This document shows, in pieces, positions 45,951-58,543 of a DNA stretch of 64,000 nt. Position numbers and translations under genes: made by a program. The notes beneath the pieces are model-generated. The model did not search any database. It saw only the letters and a program-made list of their open reading frames with translations, and was not told where the DNA came from. The stretch's first letter is position 1. Each line of letters starts with the position of its first letter. The stretch comes from Climacteris rufus (Eukaryota > Chordata > Aves > Passeriformes > Climacteridae). Where the stretch lies: assembly GCA_013398175.1 (NCBI GenBank), contig VZRZ01005362.1, positions 186,001 through 250,000 on the forward strand. Direction: 5' to 3'.

Positions 45951-47587
45951 GTCATTTGAGCTACACATTGATTTCAGTGGAAACATGCCAACCTCCACTG
46001 CTCAGGATATGGCCGTGATTCTCCCCATCCTTTGCCTCCCAAGGAGTGCCACTTCACATCTGCTTTGTGTAGCTGTCAAAATCAGGCTGAGGGTGGAGGG
46101 CAGTGGAGAGCTAAGGTATTTATTTGTTTATTTAAATGAAAAAGAATCCCTGTTCCAACAGGCAGGGCTGAGTGACAGACCAACCACTGGTGTAACCAGT
46201 GTGTAGAGTGAGAGGAGGCCTGACCAGGGGGAGATTGATTGAATCCCTGTTTGATTGAATCCCTGATTGATTGCATCCCTTCAGGTTTGCTCTGAGCTGC
46301 CCTGGCTTCCGTCTGCTCCATGTGCATCGACCTCAGGAGAAGCTGATGCAGAACAGAGTGGACACATTCACAGGTCCTAATTGCCACAGATGAAGTGTCT
46401 GCCATTCTGCACTGCTCTCTGGGCCCTCCAGGACTTGGATAGGACAGCTGTGAATGGAGCCTACCCACATAGCACTGCACAGGGAGACCCTCTGCCCTCT
46501 CTGGTTTGGGAGATGGGATCAGCAATGCTCCAGAAGATGAGGAAACAGCTCCTTGGTTAGGAAGTGATGAACGTACAGATTCTACCTGATTTGAGATATT
46601 TATTTGTTTGGTAATTGATAACTGTACCTTGTCAGTGGCTGAGCACCTGTGACATGCAAGCTACATCAAATCCATCCTCTAAAATCTCCCAGGTAGGATT
46701 TATATCTGGATTGTCTACTTCCCAGGTGAATATCCTGGCATCAAGGCTCTTGCCCTCTTCATGTTCTGGTTTGTCTGTTTTCTTTTCTTGGAGGGCCCAG
46801 ATAAAGAATGAAAAGTAGGATTTTATTTTTTGTGAATGAAATTGAGTTCTCATACTTCTGGTCAGCTTTTTATGACAACCAAGCCAAACATTCTTGTGCA
46901 TATAAAAGATGCAAAAAAATATGAAAATGATCATGTGGTTAATGTGACTGCCTGGATAATAAAAGGTGTGAGTACCTCTCATATCCCTGCCCTTTATTTT
47001 CCATCAAGGCCTATAAAATAGATGCTTGTCCACTTTTTGGAGCTATTAAAGGTACCTTAGACCTTACAGGTTGCTGTACTCTTGTGCAGGGGGCAGCTGA
47101 ATCGTGAGCACTTAGTCACTTTTGTATATGTATACCCATTTTCGCAGACTCTCCCAGACTGTTCTGAAGTGTCATCTCTATTGATGGTTTAATGAATGAA
47201 AAATAATCCTTTATTTCAGTTCCATCTATCCACACAGTTTCTGCTTAGTTTGAGGTGTTTCAAAAGAAATGCACTTTTCTGTAGGTACAGTCTTTCAGAA
47301 TGGTGTGATTATCTCAAACACAGCATGTGCTAAAAGCCCTGTAGAGAACACTCTGAAAATCCCTTCACTGATTTTAGGCCTTGAACCAGAACTACCTTTT
47401 AGTGAAATGGCTGTTTGCACATCTGTGCCTTCTCAAGCATTAGAAGGCATTCTCTTTCTCTGGACATGCCCTGTGAAGAACTTTCCATCAACACCAACAG
47501 CACTTGTGCCCCTGTGGCTAAAGATGAGTCAGCTTCTTCACTGTTTCTCCCAGGGATGCAGGGATAGGATGTGATAGGAATGTGTGT
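45951..47587. other. Unique non-coding stretch
   Basis: Contains a short 16-bp tandem repeat at 46231-46282. No gene or repeat family otherwise; a 147-codon minus-strand frame (46082-46525) is not protein-like. Confidence 0.55.
46231..46282. repeat. 16-bp tandem repeat, three units
   Basis: Three units of the type GATTGATTGAATCCCT with small changes (the third has GCATCCC). Confidence 0.85.
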
Positions 47588-47825
47588 AGGAATGGTTTGA
47601 AGCTGTGTTTACACTGGACATTAGGAAGCATTTATTCACCAAGAGGGTGGTTAAACTTTGGAAAAACCTTCTTAGAGAGGTGGCCAATGCCCCAAGCATT
47701 TTAAGAGTCAGTGTTTAAGAGGCATTGGGGTAATGCCCTTAACATGCTTTCACTTTTGCCCATCCCTTATGTGGTCAGACAGTTGGAACACATGATCATT
47801 TTAGGTCCTCTTCAACTGAAAATAA
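47588..47825 (+). repeat. Old, diverged CR1 LINE, sense
   Basis: ACACTGGACATTAGGAAGCA, AAGAGGGTGGTTAAACTTTGG, GGTAATGCCCTTAACATGCTT and GTGGTCAGACAGTTGGAAC, then TCATTTTAGGTCCTCTTCAAC, place this in a CR1 subfamily distinct from most copies here (one with the AATGCCCTTAACA segment before the 3' end). The tail that follows is T/C-rich with TATTCT words. Many substitutions indicate an old insertion. Confidence 0.8.
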
Positions 47826-50800
47826 TCTTTTCTCTTTTACTCCTATCTATTCTTTTCTAGATTAAGAATGAGAGATGTATGGCTTTGATCTGTCCTGTGA
47901 CATGGGAAGGGAGCTTTTGGCTAAGGAGCTCTCAGCAGAGCAAATGGATTTTTTCCTGCATAGTAAGGTAAAGCCCAAACCTAACCAGTGAAAATGTCTT
48001 ATAATGCCTCCTCTTCTAGTTACTTACAAACGTCTTAATCTCTGTGTAGACCATATTCTGTCACGCCCTTCAAAATTTTTAACCCAAGAGATCTCTGGTT
48101 TTGACCAAATCACTGTAGCCCAGGTACCCGAGTCAGTATTTCACCATGACAGATGTGCTAAATTTTGCAATGTTCTCTTTGTTCTTAGTTCCATTTCTGA
48201 AAGTGGTTTCACACCTGGGACCATCCTTTTAACACCCACCTTTGAAATATTTGTATGTTTCTTATTTTTCTACACCCTCAGGTTAGGAGCAGCCTTTGGA
48301 AAGGGAGGATGTCACCACTCACAGTGACAAAACCCTGTCCAAACCCTTTCTGACCTCAATTATTCCAGGTCTACCTTTTTCTAGCAGACTTTCCCCTGCT
48401 TGTGCAGCACTTAGGGTCTTTTTTAGCACCAGCACACATCTAATGTGGGGGAAGGAAGTTATTGTTCAGATTTGTTTACTCTTGCACCCTCTGGGTTTGA
48501 CAATGTGCCAGGAAGCAGGTGCATCACTTGACAAATGTCTTACTGTGGTGTCTGCCTCCTCTGTCTATCCTCAGCTTGTAATTTTCAATGGATTGATGTA
48601 TAGCATCTAAAATACAGGAAATTCAGCTTATTGACAATTTGAGTTTTCAGTTATTTGAAGAAAAGGAAAAAAAAGGTACTGAACAACATTACTGGACCAG
48701 ATGGGGAATTTACCAGGTGCATCTGTACCTCTGTAAATATGGAACATTCCTCCTGTGTAGTTACTTTACCCTGTACTAACTGCATCATGCCCTAATGAAA
48801 TCTTTGAACACAGGATCTGTAGAGAAAGCATATTGCTGAATAAAAGGTGTTGTACACTCTTCTACTCACAGAAAAAGAGACGTCTGCACATCAATGACTT
48901 TTTCAATTGCCTGACCTAAGGGGATGGAAGGGAAGATAGTGTGACTGATGAATTTGGTAGGCAGGGTGGAGGGAAGAGAAAGTAAGCACAGTGCTATTTT
49001 AAAGCAAAATTAGGAAAATGGGTGATTTGAGATGAAAATTCTGATTTCTGTTCTCAGTCTCTTTTTTTTTTTTTTTTTTTCTCCTGCCTAAATTTACTGA
49101 CTTGTTTGGCCAAAATGTTTTGTTTTCCTTATCTTCCATTACCCCATTGTCTTAATCTTACCCAATGCTTCTCTTGTGTGTATCACACAACTCCTTTTCT
49201 TCTCTTGCATGTTTTGTTTCTACCTTATCTTCAGGAGGTGAGGAAAACCACGTGTTGGATCTTCTCACCCAGCTGGAATTCACTGCTTCAGCTGTGTGTT
49301 GTTCTACTCATGTCCAAATTGTTCTCCTTTGTGCAGTGGGCTCTTCTCATGGGGACTCCTGTTCCAGATCTTTTTGCCCCTTCTCTGTGGATACAATTAC
49401 ACTGGTCAGAAAACCAGGCCGAGGTATGAGCTAGGGCTGTGTACTACTGATTTTTCATGCTGCATAATTGCTAGGATATGCCCTGGACAGTTTTATCCCG
49501 TCTCAAGGTACCACTGACCAGACAAAGTCTAGGCAAGGCTAGGGGGAAATTATAGATCAGGGGAAAAAAGCCCTGTTGGGTTGTATGTTCAAGATCAAAT
49601 GGAGTTTGGGTCCTGCCTTTCCATGTCACCCTCCAAAGCTATCCCTGAATGATTTGACTCCTTGAATGCCCCACACATATCCTCAAGCCAGTGCCACAAC
49701 TCAGAACACCTACCCTGAGTTTCATGCTGCCAAAACAACAGCTTCATGGGATGAAACAGCCCTCACACATTTTGAGTTGGAACATATACGGCAAATAATA
49801 GTAAATGTATCTTCAAGCCAGCTCAGGGGGCACAGAGATATGAAGTCTGCCTGTGGGCGAGGTCAGCTGTGTTGTCTCCTGCATTATTTAGCAGCAGAAA
49901 CATAGTCCATGTCTGTAAGGTTTGTTCTGCCTCTCACAAGGACCATTGCTTGTTTTGTGATTGTAGTGACTCTACTTTATCTCTCTTCTTCTTTTGTATC
50001 TTTTTATTTTAATTTTTAAGGGAGCACAACCTGATAGCAAGCAGAGGTATGGAGACAGATCCTTTGCCCTTCACGCCCACCTCTGTGCTATTTCATCATT
50101 AAAAAAAGCAAGTTAAAGCAACCTGAAGCCTTGCTCCTAGGCAAAGAATTACAGAGCCAGTCAGTTCTGCTGGGAGGAGGCAACTGACTCCTGGTGTGAT
50201 CCTTGCCCACAGTAGATGTGGAAACATGAGGAGAAATCACACAGAGATGTCTGATATGGAGGGAGAAAAAAAAAGGTAGTTCTGAGAAAATAGAACCACA
50301 TTTTTCTGCTATTAATAAGTGAGGACCCACTTTCTGGCCTGGAGACCAACTGGCATGGTCTGGCAATATACCATGTAGCTCCCTGACATCAAGGAAAGCA
50401 AATTTAATGTGGAGCTAAACTCACGCTTCTCCTTTGCTGATAAATTCAGCTTATTTCCTACTGTTCAACTGGAACAAATGCTTCCATTCCCACTGCCCAG
50501 ATATCAAGCTCAGCAAGTAGCTGAAACCCTGGAAGGGCATTTTTTTGCTTGCAATACATAAAGGAATGTTGTGGTTTGTTTTCTTTTTTTTTTTTTGTCA
50601 GTTAACCTATTTGAAGGCTGGGGCTTTTTTTCCTGGCAAATACCTTTTATTTGAATTTCTCACAGTCATGTGAGTTTTATTTAAAAATACAGCTAAGTAT
50701 GAAGAGTTGGTTTTAGAGACATCAACAACAGAATCAGAGAAGCAATGCCATAATGTTTTTATTTCAGCTGCTCACACCTGGATTAATCAATTAATATTTA

Positions 50801-52467
50801 CAGTGGACATCTAACTCCCATGGGATCTGATTGTGCTGGACTTAGAGTTTGAAAACAGAACTGCAGTAATTTTGTTTGGTTGCCTCCAACAGCAAAGATA
50901 TTTGTTTTTCTTATAACAGAGAAAAGAGGAAATAATGAGAAAAGCAGGATAATAAGAAAACCAAATACTGTCATATCTATTCTCTGCAGTGAAAATATGG
51001 AGGAATCATCTCCCTGTGGATTTGCTGTGCTCTTAAGCCATCAGAATTGTCTCAAATCTCTGCATCTGGTCTCTGCACACACTGAAGAATGGAATCTGAG
51101 CCAGAGGCTGGGTCTTCACTTCTGTGTTCTTCTTACGCAAAGGCTAAATAAGGCTTTTGAATTAGGCAATCAATTACCATTTCCACTTGAAATTTCTGGA
51201 GAAAGAACAGTTATTCGAAGGCACTCTATTGTCAGTCTGGCAGTTTTTCCATTGCAAAACAAACTGATATTCAGAACTGAGCAGTTCCTACCCTGGAAGC
51301 TATTCTAGTAGCTTGGTCCCAAATATTCGAATACAAAAGAAAGCCCCAACAGACCATGAATTTGTTTATAAGGGCAACCCTCTCTCACTAAAATAAGCAC
51401 TGCATTTTTACAAATAAGTGCAATATTTTTCTGAACAAACGCCTTACATTTCAGTCACTGAACCCAGCACTTTTCCAATGGCTGCTGAGGAGAAAATCTG
51501 GAAAATCCCAGTGGAGGAATTTGACAAAGAATAATTCTGGACTGAGCTGTTGAGCACCCTCTGCTGAGGTCTAAGGGGAACTGAGAAACTAGGACCATGC
51601 TCAGCCTTGTGAATCACTGTGGATTTCCAGCAAAATTAAATTAAATTTGTAACACAGACGAAAAAATAATTAATTCTGTATGTATCACAGTTGTTTCTCT
51701 GCTTGCTGCTGCCGTGGGTCAGGTGTGACTACATTAAGGTCATCTGAGGTATATTGCATGAACTAAGTTTGAGAAAAAATTTGGAATCTACATTTTGTTT
51801 GCCATTACTTCTAACAGTGCAGATACTTGTCTAGAAGGCTGTGGGTGGACTTTGGTTGTGCTCCACAGCTCTCTAGACCAGCAGCAAGCTGCCAAAGATG
51901 AGATGGAAACAGTGAATCAGGACATCTGTCTCACCCAAATAAAATTCATAGATGAGGAGAAATCTGCCTTCAGAAAGACTAAGAATCTCATTTTTATAGT
52001 ATTAGATAAGCTGGGAAGATGTTCTTCCAAGACATTGCAGCACAGTGTGATGATTATTAGCTCAATTCAGTGACACAATTACTACAGGCCATTTAGCACA
52101 AATGTTTCCCTTGCTGCCATCCTTTATTCCAGCAGCTTCAATAACATCAGTGTGTGCAGCTGAGAGCACTGCACATCATGAAAGAAATATGGTTATATGT
52201 GACCAGCACAGCTCAGCCACGCATCTATAATGCAAAACCTATGACAGCACCTTTCTGCTTGAATATTTAGGAAAAGGCTACCAGCTGCAGGCCACTGAAA
52301 TCAGATGTTGGGCTGAAATTTGATTTTTTTTCATCATCATTAGTCAATTGCTTATCACATGACCAATTGTTGTGTCCTTTTGCATTGGGTTCATCTCACC
52401 TGTTTTCTTCATCTAAAATTTCTCTGTCCATATCTGAGCTAATCACCTTGGATTATCTACAGAATTG
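47826..52467. other. Unique non-coding stretch with T tracts
   Basis: About 4.6 kb without a recognised gene or repeat family, apart from T runs at 49062-49080 and about 50586-50597. Frames at 49106-49517 overlap one another in three phases and are chance. Confidence 0.5.
49062..49080. repeat. 19-bp poly-T run
   Basis: Uninterrupted T run flanked by CTCAGTCTC and CTCCTGCC. This pyrimidine-tract look could mimic a splice acceptor, but no AG-bounded protein-like exon follows. Confidence 0.9.
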
Positions 52468-52560
52468 TGTTAGGGTCCAGTTAATTAGGGATTATTTAAA
52501 CATTCCTCTGTCCAAATTAAGGTCCAAATGAGTCCATATGCAAGTGTCAATAGTATGAGT

Positions 52561-52566
52561 TTTATT
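52561..52566 (-). terminator. Poly(A) signal of the 52.5-kb LTR
   Basis: AATAAA on the minus strand, about 95 bp before the inferred LTR end. Confidence 0.45.
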
Positions 52567-52745
52567 CAGTAGTAAAGATGGGAGAGAGAGAAAAAATAAG
52601 AGAAAGAAATAGAAAAAGATGAGTGCAGACAGAAACAGAGAAAGAAAATATCACCACTCCATGGATCCCAATGCTGTTCTGTTGATCCTCTCCAGGTGGT
52701 CTTCTTGGTGGTGAGGGTCCCCCAAAAAGCATAGAATTCCATGGG

Positions 52746-52753
52746 TTAATATA
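52746..52753 (-). promoter_or_regulatory. TATA box of the 52.5-kb LTR
   Basis: TATATTAA on the minus strand followed by CCCATGG. Confidence 0.45.
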
Positions 52754-53340
52754 TGCTCAGGCCAGGTAGGAAGGGGTGGCAGGTTTGCCATTGTCTCTTG
52801 CAGCAGCCCCTGGCTCTGTTGCATCACTTTACATCACGTGCAGTCCTGTGGTGCCAGGCCTCAGGAATGAGTCTGGGGTGCACTTCAGGGGGTCTTTGGT
52901 AGATTATGGCACCCCCTCAGCTGCCCCTCACATGAATGTCCCGTGGATGTGGCCTTCCCGGGGTTGGGGGTTCCACAGCTGAGTCAGTTTTTGTAAGGGA
53001 GGATGGATGTTCATCGCCTCAGATCAGAGGTTACGCCACAGTCAAAGCCTCCTTCCCCTCCGCCTCAGCTGGGGGTGAAACCTGTGCAAGCCTGCTTGCA
53101 GCAAATGGATCTGTGGGCTGTGGCCTCCCCCACCCCAAACCCAGCCAGGAATGAACAGCACAGCTGCTGCGTTTGGTTTTCTTGTGGATGTCTTGTTTAC
53201 TTCTCCTCAAACCTGAGATGATTGAACAATAGCATCCCCTTTATTTAATCTCAGCACTTTGGCTTACAGTCCAAAGTTCCAGTCAGGCATCTCCAGGGAG
53301 GGCTGGTGGTCATGGCTTCTTTATACAGCTTTGCTAGAAC

Positions 53341-56300
53341 AGTGTTTAAGGCATGAACTATTTCAGTCTCTGACAAGTTGATACAGGGGATGATTTTTTC
53401 TCATCCCAAAATAAATGTCTGGGATGGCATAGAGGAGCACTTGCTTACAAGTATCTAGGTGAATCTGCTCATCTAACCCTAAGCGTAGTAATTGTTATTG
53501 TTATTATTATTATTATTATTTTGTGTTCTTGTCAAGGAAGTTCACTCTTTCCTCTTAAAGCCTGCCTAACAGAGTGACCTTGGGAGGCACTGCTCCATCC
53601 TGGCTTTGGACACTCATCCTACACTCATCTCTGGGATCCACAGTAGTATGTGGGGTGTTACTGCACTAAGCTGCAGAGGGATTTGGGTACCTACTGTCAA
53701 TTTAGGGCAGATTTCTTTCAGTGTGAACAGTCAGCTGGAGTATTTCTGTCAGTAGACTAAGGAGAAACACACCTGAACTTCCAACCTCCCTTTGGGATTG
53801 TAACAACAGTAGCTGTATTTGTTTAACAGAAGTAATTTGAGTGTTTAAACTAAATATATTAATTGAGACCTGGAAATAATCTTTACTGAGTATTTTACAC
53901 CGTATACCTTGAAACGGAGTCCAAACTCACTGTGCAGAATGGTTTGCAGAGACAGGCACTGAATTTCTCCTCTAATAAAGGGCAGCAGGAATGATCATTC
54001 TCTCTAAATGTAAAATGGAGGTAAGGTTATGAACCTACAAAATGCTTAAATCTCTCTAAAAAGGCTTTTAGAGATGAGATCCTGTGTGATGGTAATGATA
54101 CTTGAAGCTAAAAGCAAGGTCACTGAAGAGCCCCCTCAGCCCTGCAGCCTTCACACTGTCAGCATCTCAGAGAGCACACAGACTCATGCACAGACCTCCA
54201 ACCCTGTGCCTGTTCACACTGTGGTGCTCTAGAGATGCTCCCACCCCTCCTGTGCAATCACCTCCTGCAGAAGGGGAGAAGGGAACAAACACTGATGCCC
54301 CTGCAATGACAGCCGGGCCAGCCACCAGCAGAGCCAAAAAAGCATTAAAGTGCTTTGCATGAGAGAAAACAAAATGGGGATTTGCTGGGTGGGTTAGTGG
54401 TGACAGCCTTTGTAAGTCCTGGCTTTTAAGAAATGACTCAGAAACCCCATGTAGTTCCCAAGAAAACCCTGAGGAGGCACTTGAAGAAATCCCATTTCAA
54501 TTTGCTTATTTAAGTTAGTAGAAAAAAGACCTTCTTGTTATCTAATTTGTTGATGAGTTCAGACACTTTCTGGAATGATTTCTTGCATAATTTACCTTAT
54601 TGATACATTATTTATAAATCCTCATTCAATTTGAGGCTCAGGGTCTGGATGTGAGTCTTACATAATGAGTAGCTGGTGTCACCTCGTGTCACAGGAATCA
54701 AAAATGGTTTTGACAACCCTGGAATTGTCACTAAACCAGCAATATAATCAGAGTTAATTTTTCACTGCTGAATCATAGCAAAACGCTCCCTTGCCATTCC
54801 CTCACAGAAATCTAAAAAATGACAATGTCCTTTATCTGTTGAAGAAAATTTTCCAAGGAGCATCAGTTCCTGGCTAAACGGCTCCATAAACTGAGACTCA
54901 GTATCTATGACTGGAAGATGTACTTTCTAAGGTGATACTTGAAGGATCCCCTCAAGATTAATCTGGACACATGGATATGGGAAGACCCATCATGTTTTCA
55001 CCATGAGCTTCAAAACTTGGGTGTTCTGCAGACTCCTCAGTGATGCACATTGAATTTAAAGAATTCATCGAGCCTTTAGGTTCTACATGGCCTCTGGGAG
55101 CTCAAGATTTCCTTTCACTTCCTGGCAAAGTGGTTTAAAAATACATATATACTGAGAAGGGTATATGTATATTGACAGAGTCTCCACACACTGTGGATGG
55201 GAAACACCCTTTAGTGACAGGCAGATAATACATTATGATAGAGAAAAGGGATCAATTGGTTGCTTGAGATAATAAATCACTTCCTCTTGTTTAAAAGTCT
55301 AGTGCTAAATAGCAAAAAAATTGCTCAGCCTGTCCTGCTGCAAGCTGAAATATTCTGTTTCTGCCTTGTTGTTTTGTTTAGTAGAGCAGGGAAAAAAATT
55401 GTTACTTGAGGTTTATTCCATGCAAGTTTGTTATCTAATCTGTCAAGCTTTGAATCAGACTGGCCTTATTAATGTAAGAATCATTCACAGTGTTCCCTGT
55501 GAATTGTGCTGGATATTTTAGATAGTATCAAATCCCTGCCTGTCATAAGATCCACTGTAGGAGCCTTTGCTGGTAACTTCAAGCAAAGTGAGTTTTGCTT
55601 TTTTAGCCGTATTCCAATGCCCGTTTAGAAATAAAGATATGGGTTTGAAATGGGTTTTCAGTTTCCCTCCAAAAAGAAATTACTGCTTCTTATTTAGAAA
55701 TTGTTGGATTTGTACCTGTGGCTGCTAGTACTCATGGTCTGCTGCTCTTCATGGAACGTGTGTGAAGAATCCTTTTAAAGTTCCCATTGATAACCAAGTA
55801 CCAAGTACCTTGTGGTTTACTGCTTTTTGGAAACAAATGCTTCATTCTTTTTGCCTGATGACTTCCAAGAGATTAATGGGCACTATGGTGATATTTCCAA
55901 ATGTCTCCACACCCTTCAGCACCTGACACACTACTTGAAGAAAAGTTAAAGTGCAGATTCCTTCCAATTCTCAGACTTGTGCTTTGAAAAGAGTATCTTT
56001 TTTCAGACCTTTTTTCTTTTAATTATTTTTTTTAGAAGCTGCCATTGGATTGGATGAGTATTCATATGGAATATCAATTAAAACCCCCAAACTCCACATA
56101 AACAGACATCATCACTGAGTTTCAAGCAGGCTGGCAATAAGTCCCTGGCCAAACATTGTGAGCCTTCTGCTGAATCCCCATTGGAGTCTGAGGCCCATCA
56201 TTCCCCATTCCTGTCCATAATCACCCTGACACACCACAGTCTAGTGGGAATTCATTAGGTGGTGTATTTAAGGATGTAAATACCGTGGCTGTTGCGTGCC

Positions 56301-56960
56301 CTCTGCTTGCACTTGCAGGTTTATTTATCCACTGAAGGCTGCTCTCAACTCCAAGCTGTGCCTGGCGAGCCTGGAAGTGAGCAAACACTTTCTGTTACAG
56401 ATCAGGAGGCAGCAATGCAAACAAACTGTGCTCGTCAGCAATATTCCCTCAGGTGAAGACAGCCCATGAAGGGAAAGAAAAAGTGAAAAGTGGTGGCTGG
56501 GACAGGTACTTTGTTTTGAATACCATCTGTCACTGACAGTGAAGTGCATCTTTGCAAGTACACTCTCTCCTGTCATTCACAGGACACCCAGCCGTGACAC
56601 CAAGTGTAGGTCTAAGCCAAACCAGAGAACTTTCAGAGGGCAGGAGCTTGTGGATATACTGTCCTTAAGGAAGGATGGATGAGCAACACCTTTGGCCACC
56701 AGCAGCTGTCCTGCTTCTGGCTTTTCCTGGCCACCATGTGAGCTCCGTGCCCACCCACCACCAGGCTCACAGCCAAGACTGAACAAAACAGGGCATGGAT
56801 ACATGCTGTCTTATCCAGCCACCTTGTTGCAGAAAACAGGCACAGAAGTCTCTGGAATGGTCTTTGCCTCCATATTGTGAGACTGGGATAAGGGAAGCAT
56901 CCAGCCTGACTGGACTTGGCCACAAGAATTATTTTGGTTTTTGTTTTTCTAACCGCTAGC
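53341..56960. other. Unique non-coding stretch
   Basis: Contains an (ATT)n microsatellite at about 53491-53522 and AT-rich dyad-like sequence at 55141-55173. No gene or repeat family recognised. Confidence 0.55.
53491..53522. repeat. (ATT)n microsatellite
   Basis: Two ATTGTT units grade into an uninterrupted TTA/ATT trinucleotide run of about 24 bp. Confidence 0.93.
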
Positions 56961-56971
56961 CTTCATTCCAG

Positions 56972-57150
56972 CACAACATTTGCTGCAAGAGGGCTTGAAA
57001 CACAATTTAAGGAAGTTTATTCATATTTATTGGGAAATTTGCCCATGCTGACAAGAGTAGATAAAAGTGTGAGTGAAATTGTACTACATGGGAAAAAATC
57101 AGCAGAGAATTTTGAGATGTTGAAGATGCCCATGCCCACTGTGCTCTGCT
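56972..57150 (+). other. Exon-like open frame, unconfirmed
   Basis: A textbook-looking acceptor precedes 56972: T-rich tract, CTAAC branch-point-like word, then CTTCATTCCAG. The open frame that follows reads KEVYSYLLGNLPMLTRV and KSAENFEMLK before a stop at about 57150, and a GTGAGT donor-like word occurs at 57069. The composition is more protein-like than other frames in the window, but I recognise no family. The upstream signal-peptide-like stretch has no ATG and starts only at TTG. This could be a decayed exon or chance. Confidence 0.15.
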
Positions 57151-57270
57151 AAGGGAGATAAAGGAAAGATGCCCACCTGAGTCAAGGGCCTGCAGATGAA
57201 TTACAGAATGATAATCCAGAGAGGGAATTCCCCTTCTAAGATCAATTCAGCAGCTGGACGCTGGTCAGAA

Positions 57271-57572
57271 GCGTGTGCTAAGATGCATGTGCAGCCTGCC
57301 TTGTCCCCACAGCTTAGGTTGCAGAGCTGGCACCTCTGGTCACACTTTGCAAAAGCGTGTGCTAAGATGCATGTGCAGCCTGCCTTGTCCCCACAGCTTA
57401 GGTTGCAGAGCTGGCACCTCTGGTCACACTTTGCAATCACCCTGCCTACAGCCTCCCATCCTGGGTAGTGTCATCCTTCCGCTGGTGTCATCCTTCCGCA
57501 CCTCTGGTCACACTTTGCAACCACCCTGCCTACAGCCTCCCATCCTGGGTAGTGTCATCCTTCCGCTGGTGT
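57271..57572. repeat. 84-bp minisatellite with two unit types
   Basis: Two A-type units (57271-57354 and 57355-57438) begin GCGTGTGCTAAGATGCATG and include CAGCCTGCCTTGTCCCCAC. They pass into two B-type units (about 57415-57498 and 57499-57572) that share CACCTCTGGTCACACTTTGC with A but continue CACCCTGCCTACAGCCTCCC and CATCCTGGGTAGTGTCATCC. The offset is 84 bp for every landmark I checked, in both A and B. Each pair is nearly identical internally, so expansion is recent. Because 84 is divisible by three, chance frames stay open across the array on both strands. Confidence 0.95.
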
Positions 57573-57653
57573 TGGCATCTCAGGCAGGATCACTCCCAAA
57601 TCCTTCTTGTCCTTTGCATTAAATGCACACTGGACTTTTGTTTATCCATTCAG

Positions 57654-57797
57654 AAGGGTAAGAATTTTTCAGAGAGTCATGACTATGGCCCAATATGCTG
57701 CAGATTTCACAAGGATGACTGTGCCAGATTCCATTTGATTAGGAATGGAATACCTGAATGGCAGAAAAAGGCTGAAAATAAGAACTATGGAATTTGA
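57654..57797 (+). other. Exon-like open frame, unconfirmed
   Basis: Preceded by a good acceptor-like TTTTGTTTATCCATTCAG, the frame reads KNFSESHDYGPICCRFHKD, then CARFHLIRNGIPEWQKK, to a stop at about 57797. The spacing C-x6-C-x3-H in CCRFHKDDCARFH is like half of a CCCH-type zinc finger, and HLI...PEWQ loosely recalls the segment after CCCH fingers in the PARP12/ZC3HAV1 family. I regard this as a weak resemblance only. No downstream donor is seen. Confidence 0.15.
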
Positions 57798-58085
57798 ATT
57801 TATGGACACCCATTAGCTGAGTCACTGTGACTGATTCTGGTCTCAGATCACCCTTATAAGTTAAGGTTCTGAAGATTTGTGTGCACAGATTTTAAAGATT
57901 TTTTTCTTTGCCATTTGTACACAGGTTTATCTTCTCCACTGCTCCTACAGGATAAGACAACACAAAAAATATCCCCTTGACTTGGAGTGAAAGCTTCATT
58001 TAGACGTGCTGGGTGGCAAGAGATTTTTCTTTGAGTTCCTGAATTTTAGGAAAGGCCTAATTGCACCAGGTGTGTCAGCAGCTTG

Positions 58086-58100
58086 CTAATGACAAAAAAA
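58086..58100. repeat. Poly-A run
   Basis: About 15 A residues after AATGAC; no retroposon body recognised upstream. Confidence 0.85.
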
Positions 58101-58390
58101 AAAAAAAAGGTGCTGCTTATGTTACTTTGATTGAATATGAAAGGAAGATAATACATTGGGTGTTTTATTCCATGAAACTGCTAGAATACAGCCAGTTTTG
58201 TTGTGTTGTCTGACTGCAATTGTCAGTTAAACAGAAGAATTTGATTTGCCCTGGAAGCTGAGCAAAAGGTTCTAAGCTCAGTTTTTGGAGGATGTGCGTT
58301 CAAACCTTGTGCCTTGGCTTTATCCATCAGATGTATAACCTCTAAGATTTGGTAAATATAATCAAAAAGGCCAGATATATTTTGCTGCAG

Positions 58391-58543
58391 CAGTTCCTAA
58401 CAGCACAAGTACCTGGATTTTGTGATGATTATGAAACAATTCTGTCATATTTGCAGACCTATTTGCATCCTATTTTCAATGAAAGTGAAGCAGAAAAAAA
58501 GCAAGAAGAAAGGAGACACCTCAAAGGAAGAATAGAAAAATAA
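58391..58543 (+). other. Exon-like open frame, unconfirmed
   Basis: After an acceptor-like GCAGCAGTTCCTAACAG, the frame reads VPGFCDDYETILSYLQTYL, then HPIFNESEAEKKQEERR, and stops at about 58543, where AAATAAAAATA could serve as a poly(A) signal. The charged, helical C terminus is protein-like but unrecognised. It may be related to the frames at 56972 and 57654, or to none. Confidence 0.15.

Larger units (their letters stand above)
52468..53340 (-). mobile_element. Probable solo LTR in reverse orientation
   Basis: Read on the minus strand, a TATATTAA box (plus 52746-52753) is followed about 185 bp later by AATAAA (plus 52561-52566). The element then ends in CCTAATTAACTGGACCCTAACA, so the plus strand begins TGTTAGGGTCC at 52468. 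Between the TATA box and AATAAA lies a strong pyrimidine tract (plus 52575-52650 is purine-rich), the same architecture as the 33.6-kb LTR. Upstream, 52780-53160 is a GC-rich U3-like block. The far boundary is uncertain. No primer-binding-site-like TGG follows the inner end, so I read it as solo. Confidence 0.5.

Noticed and set aside
47269..47574. 101-codon frame upstream of the old CR1
   Set aside because: No recognisable protein features and it ends at the CR1 boundary; treated as chance.
55141..55173. Hairpin-like ATACATATATAC / GTATATGTATAT
   Set aside because: Only about 8 pairs with a wobble in a TA-rich simple sequence; expected by chance in such DNA.
56916..57152. Frame with a signal-peptide-like N terminus
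   Set aside because: The supposed start is TTG, not ATG; the hydrophobic part is the pyrimidine-rich tract before an acceptor-like site. Only the downstream part is kept as a weak exon candidate.
57196..57622. Plus- and minus-strand frames with internal repeats
   Set aside because: They are generated by the 84-bp minisatellite (divisible by three).
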